From Candidatus Lutibacillus vidarii (lineage in GTDB: Bacteria; Actinomycetota; Actinomycetes; Actinomycetales; Dermatophilaceae), in the NCBI GenBank assembly GCA_016717165.1, contig JADKGA010000001.1, positions 284,128 through 348,127 on the forward strand: DNA of 64,000 nt. The letters run 5' to 3'. The notes under the pieces are model-generated. The model ran no database searches. It was not told the DNA's origin and worked only from the letters and a program-made list of their open reading frames with translations. The translations under genes were made by a program, and so were the position numbers. Shown here one piece after another: positions 57,601-64,000 of the stretch. Position 1 is the first letter of the stretch. The number at the start of each line of letters is the position of its first letter.

Positions 57601-58035
57601 GCTGGCTTCGATCGCGGCGGCGGACACGGGGTCAGCGCCCTCGGTCACGGCCACGAGCCGGTCGCCGTTGAGGAGGATCTCGCGGTCGGATCCGCCCGCC
57701 GGCCTCGTGGACCCTGCGATCGCGTCGGCTCTGCTTCGGGTGACTCGAGTGATCTGGACCGTCTCGGTGTGGCCGACGAGGTGGGCCGGGCAGGTCGAGG
57801 TTGTCGGGGTCCCGAGGTAGACGGCGTGCTGGTCGTAGCGGACGCACCCGGCCACACCGTCGAGTCGGATGACCGGCCATGAAGCCGGGACCTGCACCGC
57901 GACACCGTCATACGTGACGGTCTGGAGCGTGCGATCGGACGTCGGCCCTGCGCTCGCCCCAGCGGCTGGGACGGTGCTGCACACCAGGACCGCCACCGCA
58001 AGAGCGGTGGTGCCGATGGTTTGCCGTCTGGTCAT
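54669..58035 (-). CDS. Secreted DUF1906 glycoside-hydrolase-like protein with seven 55-residue repeats, frameshifted
   Basis: ATG 58035 begins a signal peptide (MTRRQTIGTTALAVAVLVCS then AGASA). After about 170 residues a DUF1906 (Rv2525c-like) domain follows: SANVYIGGINRGCAQANLSA, IPTYVGLQASCAPFSRRI and VYYDMEGYDI, where acidic residues form the presumed active site. Next come seven tandem repeats with the pattern YRTTSGGLGHKWLPL-GTWAPSGTG, lectin- or propeller-like. The C-terminal 200 residues hold a fibronectin-like piece and a carbohydrate-binding-like domain ending RPLLILDALAFRR. At least four frame changes (near 57205, 56870, 56610, 56130 and 55310) interrupt the reading. Probably acts on or binds the cell wall. 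Confidence 0.78.
55570..56735 (-). repeat. Seven tandem 165-bp coding repeats
   Basis: The word CCACTTGTGG and close variants recur at 55628, 55793, 55958, 56123, 56287, 56452 and 56616, giving spacings of 165, 165, 165, 164, 165 and 164. Each unit codes for 55 residues containing HKWLPL. The two 164-bp intervals coincide with the places where the reading frame breaks. Confidence 0.88.
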
Positions 58036-58096
58036 CCTGGCGAGAGTCAACGTGGCGGTCACCCCCTGCATCTTGCCCCCTGCGGCCGGAATGGGC

Positions 58097-58137
58097 CGCG
58101 TTATCGGCGGAAGGCGAGGGCGTCGAGGATGAGGCGG
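58097..58137 (-). repeat. Second copy of the DUF1906 gene's 3' tail
   Basis: The segment coding LILDALAFRR and its stop at 54669-54708 is nearly repeated here (same bases from ATCGGCGGAAGG onward, about 38 of 40). It lies directly upstream of the DUF1906 gene with nothing of the gene body in front of it, so it is the leftover end of a lost paralogue or tandem duplicate. Confidence 0.7.
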
Positions 58138-58177
58138 GGCCGGGCGTGCAGCGGCTGCCGTGCGCCTGACCCCCCGC

Positions 58178-59160
58178 TTACGCAGCCCGGATGGCGAGCG
58201 TCAACGCGAAGGAGGACCCGGAGTCGGTCCACTGCCGGGCTGGTCGTAGCCCGACGGCGAGCAGCTCCTCGGCAATGAGCTCGGTACGGAACTTCGTGGA
58301 GATCTCGACCCTGATCTCTCCCCGCGGCGAAGTCCAGGTCGATCCCGACGCCAGGGATACGGACCGACTGGGGCAGCTCAGAGCGCAGCCGAAGGTCCAT
58401 CCGCTCCATCCGGCCGTCCCAGAAGGGCACGTAGGAGAAGGCCTCGGGGTCGGAAGTCGGCGCCGAGGTCACGGTTGAGGACCACCAGGGAGTTGCGGAT
58501 GAACTCCTCGGTGACGCCACCGGCGTCGTCATACGCCGCCACCAGCCGGTCAGCGGACTTGACCAGGTCGGTCCCAAGGAGCAGCGAGTCCCCGACGGCC
58601 AAGGTATCCGCCAGGGCGCCCAGGAAGGCGCCGCGCTCCTCGACATAGAAGTTGCGCGATCGTAGCTACCGAGGAAGGCGATCATCCGCCGTCCGCCGCG
58701 GGAAGGTGGCGCAGGTGGCGGGTGAAATCGCCGACCAAGGCCTCGACCTGAACCCCCGGGGTAGGCCGCTGAGATCTGCTGGGCGGCCGAGCGCAGCGAC
58801 GTCCTCCGAGACGTCGACCGGGACGAAACGCTCGAGCTGCCCCGTCGCGGTGAAGGCGTCGAGCAGCAGCCGGTCTTCCGAGGTGCCGCTGCCCAGCTCG
58901 ACCAATGTCGTCGCGCCACTCTCCCTGGCGATCGCGGCGGCGTGGGTCGCGAGGATCTCCCGTTCGCTGTTGGTGAGGTGGTACTCAGGCAGCCGGGTGA
59001 TCGCGTCGAAGAGCTCGGATCCGCGGTCGTCATACAGCCACTTGGGCGGGAGGCTCCGCGGCTGGGCGCCGAGGCCGCGGCGAACGTCCTCGACCAGGCT
59101 GGCGTGCGCCCAGTCAGAGCTGAGCCGGACGTCGACGACCGGCTGCCTCGGCGTGCTCAT
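58178..59160 (-). CDS. egtD: L-histidine N-alpha-methyltransferase, frameshifted
   Basis: ATG 59160 in the first frame: EDVRRGLGAQPRSLPPKWLY, then DDRGSELFDAITRLPEYHLT and TTLVELGSGTSEDRLLLDAF (SAM-binding loop), all typical of EgtD. Later parts, in other frames, give MDLRLRSELPQSVRIPGVGI and the C-terminus TDSGSSFALTLAIRAA before a TAA at 58178. EgtD trimethylates histidine to hercynine in ergothioneine synthesis. At least three one-base shifts break the frame, in a part of the window where nearly every gene is so affected. It overlaps the end of egtB. Confidence 0.85.
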
Positions 59161-60442
59161 CGTTGCCCCCCGTGCCCGGCTCAACGGTGTCGGCCAGCCG
59201 CACCCCGGTCAGCGCCCACGCGCGCGGCGTGCGGGAAGAAGTTGCGGTAGGTCGCGCGCACGTGGTTGTCGGGGTGAGAGCGCACCCGCCGCGCAGCACC
59301 ATCTGGTTCGACATGAACTTGCCGTTGTACTCCCCTGATCGCCCCAGGTGCCGCCGGAACCCGGGATAGGATGGTATGCCGAGGAGGTCCACTCCCAGCA
59401 GTCGCCGTAGACCTGCCGAAGTCGACCGTCCGGATCGCCGGCGGGCCGAGGGTGGAAGGTCTGCGGGTCCCTCGAGGTTGCCCGCCGCCGTCGATCCATG
59501 GGTGCGGGCGGCGTGCTCCCACTCGGCTTCAGCTCGGGCAGTCGCGCGCCGGCCCATGTCGCAGGCGTCGGCCTCGTAGAAGCTCACGTGGCTGACCGGC
59601 AGCGGGGGGTCGAGCGGCCAGGTGCCGTTGAGGCTGTGCTCCAGCCAGCTGCCGTCCTGGTCCACCCAGCAGGGCGCCCGCCACCCTTGCCCGTTCACGA
59701 GCGCCCAGCCGTCGGAGAGCCACAGCTCGTGTCGGCGGTAGCCGCCGTCGGCGACGAACTCCAGCCACTCACCGTTGGTCACGAGCCGGTCGGCCAGGCG
59801 GAACGGCTCGAGCCACACCGGTGCCGGGCTCCCTCGTTGTCGAACCGGAACCCGGGCCGCCGTGGCCGAGCTCCACGAGCCCACCCTCGACGTCGACCCA
59901 GCCCTATCGGGTCAGGGCGGCCGCTGGCGGACGGGCGGCCGGCATACACCGGTCGTTGGGGTTGCGGGACAGGACGTGCTTGATGTCCATCAGCAGCAGC
60001 TCCTGGTGCTGCTGCTCGTGGTGAAGCCCAGCTGGAGCACCGGAGCGAGGTCTCGATGGTGCCGCCGTCGAGCGAGCCGGAGGGAGGGAGGTCGAGCCGG
60101 GCGTCGACGGCGGCGCGATAGCGGCCCACCTCCCTCGGCGCCGGGACGACTTGACCAGGCCCCGCTCCGGGGCGGGTAGCGAGGGCCGACGCTCTCGTAG
60201 TAGCTGCTGAAGAGGTACGCGTACTCCGCCAGGTAGGGCGTGAAGCCGGGCTCGTGGTGGGCCAGGACGAAGGTCTCGAAGAACCACGTCACGTGGGCCC
60301 GATGCCACTTCGTCGGCGACACGTCGGCATCGACTGGACGATCTGGTCCTCGGGCGAGAGGGGCCGCGAGCCACTCGGTGTGCGCTCGGACCTCCGCGAA
60401 CCTTGCCCGAAGGGTGTCGCTGGTCCACTCTCCTGGCTGCAT
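59157..60442 (-). CDS. egtB: Hercynine oxygenase (sulfoxide synthase), frameshifted
   Basis: ATG 60442. The DinB-like N-terminal domain has TKWHRAHVTWFFETFVLAHH and, in another frame, HHEQQHQELLLMDIKHVLS, giving the three iron-binding His. The FGE-sulfatase C-terminal domain reads FRLADRLVTNGEWLEFVADG, then HVSFYEADACDMGRRATARA and YNGKFMSNQMVLRGG. EgtB joins hercynine to a sulfur donor (gamma-glutamylcysteine or cysteine). Several one-base shifts occur. Its expected TGA falls on the egtD ATG (ATGA) if one G is restored near 59168. Confidence 0.83.
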
Positions 60443-60667
60443 GACTGTCTCCTTCCGTCCGGCACCATGCCGTCTGGCCCGGTGCGGCCAGGGCTTCGCA
60501 GTCTGGTCGTGCCGTCTGACAGCGCACCGCTGCAGGTCCGTCAGTCGGGGTATGCCGAGGGCGCCCACGAGTGAAGGTGTCAGGGCGGAAATTCGTTACA
60601 CGACGGGGCGTTCGGGCCGCACCGGCCGGGGACCCGCGTCGGTCGCCGCGGCAGACCCTCCGGGCGG
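60443..60667. other. Intergenic region upstream of egtB
   Basis: 225 bp between the anti-sigma gene and egtB, with a GTATGCCG motif near 60549. I see no gene; a promoter for egtB-egtD is expected here, but I cannot fix it. Confidence 0.4.
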
Positions 60668-60919
60668 TCAGCGCAGCGGGTCGGAGAACGCGCGCAGCAG
60701 GGTGTCACGGCCTCCTCGGACAGCGTCTCGACAGGCACATAGCCAAGCGCCGCGATCGTCGCCCGCATCTGGTCGAGGTAGGCCCCGCACCCTGGGCATG
60801 CCGTGAGGTGCGCCCTCGACCGCGGCGGCTTCGCCGGGGGAGGACCCCCTCGAGATGGTCGGTCAGCAGCTCAACGAGCTCCTGGCAGGCAACGTCCCGC
60901 GGGTGGTGCGGGTCACCAT
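60668..60919 (-). CDS. Zinc-finger anti-sigma factor, frameshifted
   Basis: ATG 60919 overlaps the sigma factor's stop (ATGGTGA). Pieces in successive frames give VACQELVELLTDHLEGVLP, then (H)LTACPGCGAYLDQ-like residues, MRATIAALGYVPVETLSEEA and LLRAFSDPLR before the TGA. This is the short zf-HC2 type with Cys, His and CxxC ligands, which binds and holds the sigma factor, often in response to oxidation. One-base losses in G/C runs break it. Confidence 0.75.
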
Positions 60920-61517
60920 GTCGCCTCCTCCATGATCGCCCGAAGCCGGGCCCGCCCGCGATGCAGGAGCACGCGCTGGTTCGCCGGACTGAGGTCAGAG
61001 CACCTCCACCACCCCAGTGGCGTCGAGCCCGTGGACGTCCTGGAGCTCCACGACCGCGCGCTGCCGGTCGGGGAGCTGGGCGAGTTCCCAGCCAGCGCGG
61101 CCGGAACTCCGCGGTGAGTGCCATCGCCTCGGGACCGACGGACGCTGCGGCCGTTGGCGCCGCTCCGGCGCGCCAGTGACGGTGTCGTCGTCCGGCCCAC
61201 GGAACCGGCTCGGGTCGACGGTCGGACCGGTCGAGCTCGGCCATCAACCGGGCTCGCCCCCGCCCGCGCCTCCGCGCGGTGTTGACCAGGATGCGGGAAG
61301 ACCCAGGTGCGCAGCTGAGCCCCTCCTTCGAACAGGTGCAGGCCGCGCACGACTCCCAGCCACGCTTCCTGGACGACCTCTTCGGCGCTGGCGATGCGAG
61401 CGCACATGGGAGCGCGCGACGCGCAACATCGCCGGCGACCAGGCTCGACCACTGCCGCGAACGCCTCCTGGTCCCGCTGCGTAGTCGATCGACGAGGTCG
61501 ACCTCCTCGGAGAGCAC
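60913..61517 (-). CDS. ECF RNA polymerase sigma factor, frameshifted
   Basis: GTG 61517. Pieces in three frames give VLSEEVDLVDRLRSG, EEVVQEAWLGVVRGLHLFEG (region 2), LRTWVF, a region 4 in which the helices read around VVELQDVHGLDATGVVEVL-like residues, and SPANQRVLLHRGRARLRAIM at the end. It overlaps the anti-sigma gene downstream. The first break is a missing G in what should be RLRSGDQEAFAAV. It may control the egt genes or the operon upstream; this is inference from position. Confidence 0.78.
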
Positions 61518-61574
61518 ACGGGCAACCTAGCTCCGCGGGGCCCGCTCCGTCGGGGCACGCCGAGCCGGACGCCA

Positions 61575-63495
61575 TCACACCAGGTCGGCATCGGCGTGGA
61601 CGTGCAGCAGGGCCGGGCCGGCGGTCGAAGCTCTTCCATGGCCGGGTCGAGGCTGTCCATCCGGTGACGAACGGTGATCCCCGTCGCCCCACACAGCTCG
61701 GCATATGTGGCGAAGTCGGGTTGACCAACGAGGTTCACACACACCGGAGGCCGACTGGCGAGCTGCTCCTTGGCGATCTTGCCGAGCGCTCGGTTGTCGG
61801 AGGAGGATGCTTGACGGGAATCGCGTACTTCACCGCCGTCGCCGGCTCGGCGAGGAGCTGGCCGAGCCGCCGTCGCCGGTCACGCGGACGACGGACGATC
61901 CCGGGTATGCCGCCCAGGCGCCGAGCGCAGCAGGGTAGCCGAAACCGATCGAGCCGAGGTAGCCCGACACGAGGACCGGCTGTCCGCGGCTCTCGGAGTA
62001 CCGCCCGAAGGAGTACGCGGGTTGCCGACGTCGACGGTGACCACCGCGTCGGTCGGGCACCGGACGAGAGCGCAGCGAAAACGGCTGCGCTGCTGACGCC
62101 GTGGCCGCGGTCGTCGGCTGCGCGGCGGACTTCTCGGCACGCCAGATCGCCACCGCGCGGCGATACGGGCCGCTGGACGGCCGGCCCTCCGGCGGTTCGT
62201 CAGTGAGCGCCGCGTCGGGCCTGGAGGGTCACGGCCGCGTCAATGAGCACCGCCACGGTCACCGGGTCGAACCGGCCGATGGCGCTCGGCGCCGCGTCCA
62301 CCTGACGGATCGGGTTTGGTAGGTGCGATCCTGCGGTTGGTGAAGGACGCGCCTAATGACAAGGAGGGCGTCGGACCTGTTCATGAGCCACGAGGCGACC
62401 GCGTCCTGACCGGCCGTGGAGGATCGCCCCCGCGCGAGCGGCGGATCGTCGGGCAGCAGGCCCTTGGCGCGGAAGGTCGTCAGCACCGGAGCCCCCGAGC
62501 CGGCCGGCCAGCGCGCGCATTCGCCACGGCCCCCGCGCTTCCGTGCCTGACGACGATGACCGGCCGTCGGGCTCCGCGCAGGAGGGCCACGGCAGCAGCC
62601 AGGCTGTGGGAGTCGGAGGGGGCGACGGCGAGGTCAGCCTGACGGCCCTCCGGCGCCTCTTCGCCGGCAGCCTGCGACTGGAGATCCTGCAACTTTGTCG
62701 GGCAGGACGATGGGCCACGCCACGCCCGTCGACGGTTTGCTTCTACCGCCGCGCCAGCAAGCTCGGTGCAGCGAATCCGACCCGGCGGGGACGGTCACTG
62801 CTGACAGAGGGCGACGCCGTCCCGAAGACCGCGGACAGGTCGACGTCCTGAAAGGCCCTCGCCGAGGACCCGCGGAGGGCACCTGGCCGGAGATCGCGAC
62901 CACCGGCGCTCCGTCGAGCTGGGCGTCATAGAGCCCGGTGAGCAGGTTCGTCGAGCCCGCCCGGCTATGGCGACGCAGGCCGTCGGCTGCCGGCAGCTTG
63001 AGTCAGGCCGACGCGGCGGAAGGCTCGGCCCCCGTGGCGGATCCGGACATAGCGCAGCTCCCTGCGGGGTCCTTCGGCTGCGCGCAGCGCCCGGCGAACC
63101 CGAGGTTGCTATGGCCCACCATCCCGAAGGTGTTGACCGTAGTCGACCCCCACGCGACGAGGTCTCGACGAGGACGTCGGAGACGGTCCGCGCCCGCGTG
63201 CCGGGTCGGCAGCTCCACCCACACCCCGTCATCGCCTCTTCCACGGGTAGCGCCCAGGCATCCGAGAAGCCCGGGGCGGCATACCGGAGACCGGGTCGTA
63301 GTCGTAACCGTGCCAGGGGCAGCGCAGCCAACCACCCTCGATGGAGCCCCTCCCCGCGGGCCACCCTGGTGAGGGCAGTGGTTGTCGAGAGCCCTGACCC
63401 GGCCTGGCAACGGCTCAGCGCGATGGTCCGGACTCGTCGACGACTGCGGTAGGTAACTCGGCCTTCGTCCGGTATGGCGCCAGACCCGGTGCCAT
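61575..63495 (-). CDS. Rieske domain followed by a TPP-dependent enzyme, frameshifted
   Basis: ATG 63495 overlaps the upstream gene's stop (TGATG). The Rieske [2Fe-2S] ligands are clear: RVRALDNHCPHQGG at about 63390-63357 and GGWLRCPWHGYDYDP at about 63345-63292. The reading then continues, in shifting frames, as a thiamine-diphosphate enzyme of the acetolactate synthase/pyruvate oxidase type: FGMVGHSNLGFA, DGAPVVAISGQ, GRLGAPVLTTFRAKGLLPDD-like residues, GYLGSIGFGYPAALGAWAAY and VVRVTGDGG (TPP motif), ending ALLHVHADADLV. No stop or start is evident between the two parts, so a single Rieske-TPP protein of about 640 residues is likely, but the many frame breaks make this provisional. Confidence 0.68.
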
Positions 63496-64000
63496 CACGT
63501 CATCGCGATATTCGGTATAGCGCACGCCGACGAGGTCGGCGACATCGCGTCTCTAGCTCGTGAGGTCCCTGCAGGGGTGAAGCGGCTCAGCGAGTCGTGG
63601 CCGCAGCCCGGGCGAGGACGACCATGAGCTCGGTGATCGCGCCGAGTGTAGCGGGTCAGCTGCTCGGCGGCCCGCTGCACGCAGCCGGGATCGCAGGTGC
63701 GGCTTCGCGGCGATGCCGACCGGGTAGCGGCGTCCTAGTGGCACGCCCGCATCCCTTATCGCAGCCGGACGCCTGAAGGGGCGACATTGGAGACGGCGAC
63801 CGTGTCGGCGCCGAGGGCCAGTGCCTTGACGATGTCCTGCGGCCGGCGCAGACCACCGGTCGCGATGAGGGTCACCTGTCGGGCCCGGCGGAGCCGAGGT
63901 GGCGGCGGCCTGGGCGAGGCGGCCATCGTCGGCACGCTGATGGTGGGGCAGTCCTGAAGATCGTCGGCGCGGTTCCGGTGCCGCCCCACGCCCGTCGAGG
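63495..64000 (-). CDS. FMN-dependent glutamate-synthase-like protein, 3' part
   Basis: Cut by the window end. QVTLIATGGLRRPQDIVKAL and ALGADTVAVSNVA are the FMN/phosphate-binding end of the glutamate synthase barrel. Further on, in other frames, come pieces matching PLGRRYPVGIAAKPHLR (the region that holds the Fe-S cysteines in true glutamate synthases), LSRFTP and RRDVADLVGVRYTEYR. It is the FMN-binding glutamate synthase family found outside glutamate synthesis too. Several one-base shifts. It overlaps the Rieske-TPP gene by one base, so the two probably act together. Confidence 0.75.

Noticed and set aside
1..64000. tRNA, rRNA and CRISPR arrays
   Set aside because: I looked for cloverleaf-like blocks, conserved rRNA words and regularly spaced short repeats and found none. 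The only regular tandem repeats are the 165-bp coding units near 56 kb.

Overview
The window is high-GC DNA from an actinobacterium. Ergothioneine genes (EgtB/EgtD), ECF sigma factors with zinc-finger anti-sigma partners, PucR regulators, GTG starts and ATGA/GTGA gene overlaps all fit this. The gene style most resembles Micrococcales and possibly Intrasporangiaceae, but that placement is an inference. A heptamer, GTATGCC/GGCATAC, recurs roughly once per kb in the resident DNA. I did not find it in the 10.1-kb block of insertion sequences, which marks that block as a later arrival.

Layout. 0-1.5 kb: the end of a secreted Ig-like repeat protein. 1.87-11.98 kb: a pile-up of seven insertion sequences or fragments. 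One IS21-family element carries an ISL3 element in istA and an IS1380 element at the istB stop codon, and target duplications can be read for all three. It is followed by an IS256 remnant, a second IS21 remnant, an IS110 element and a third IS21 remnant. The pile cuts a PAP2-like gene on the left and removes the 5' end of a gene on the right. 13.5-14.1 kb: a YefM-YoeB toxin-antitoxin pair, then about 1.1 kb of decayed DNA.

15.2-28.4 kb: a catabolic region. A four-gene operon (aminotransferase, semialdehyde dehydrogenase, CaiB-type CoA-transferase, glutaryl-CoA dehydrogenase) reads as 5-aminovalerate to glutarate to glutaryl-CoA to crotonyl-CoA. Two PucR regulators separate it from an operon for an amino-acid permease, a NylB-like serine hydrolase and an ATP-grasp enzyme. 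The genes together suggest uptake and breakdown of omega-amino acids or their amides.

31-43 kb: a defence island with a complete type I restriction-modification system (hsdM-hsdS-hsdR), an AbiE toxin-antitoxin pair and a divergent pair that I do not recognise as any described system. One protein of that pair looks like an N6-methyltransferase without its catalytic motif. The other is a coiled-coil protein with a nuclease-like domain whose usual lysine is missing. A serine-hydrolase gene on the right of the island and a broken copy of it on the left form direct repeats.

44-54.6 kb: ordinary chromosome, with an ECF sigma/anti-sigma pair, LtrA, a HAD-phosphatase/P-loop ATPase fusion, a DUF3048 lipoprotein, an amidase, a sigma factor read through into an anti-sigma zinc finger, and an acyl-CoA synthetase. 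54.7-64 kb: a secreted DUF1906 protein with 55-residue repeats, egtB-egtD, a sigma/anti-sigma pair, a Rieske-TPP enzyme and an FMN-dependent glutamate-synthase-like gene cut by the window end. Most genes in this last part are broken by one-base losses in G/C runs. These look more like sequencing errors than real decay.
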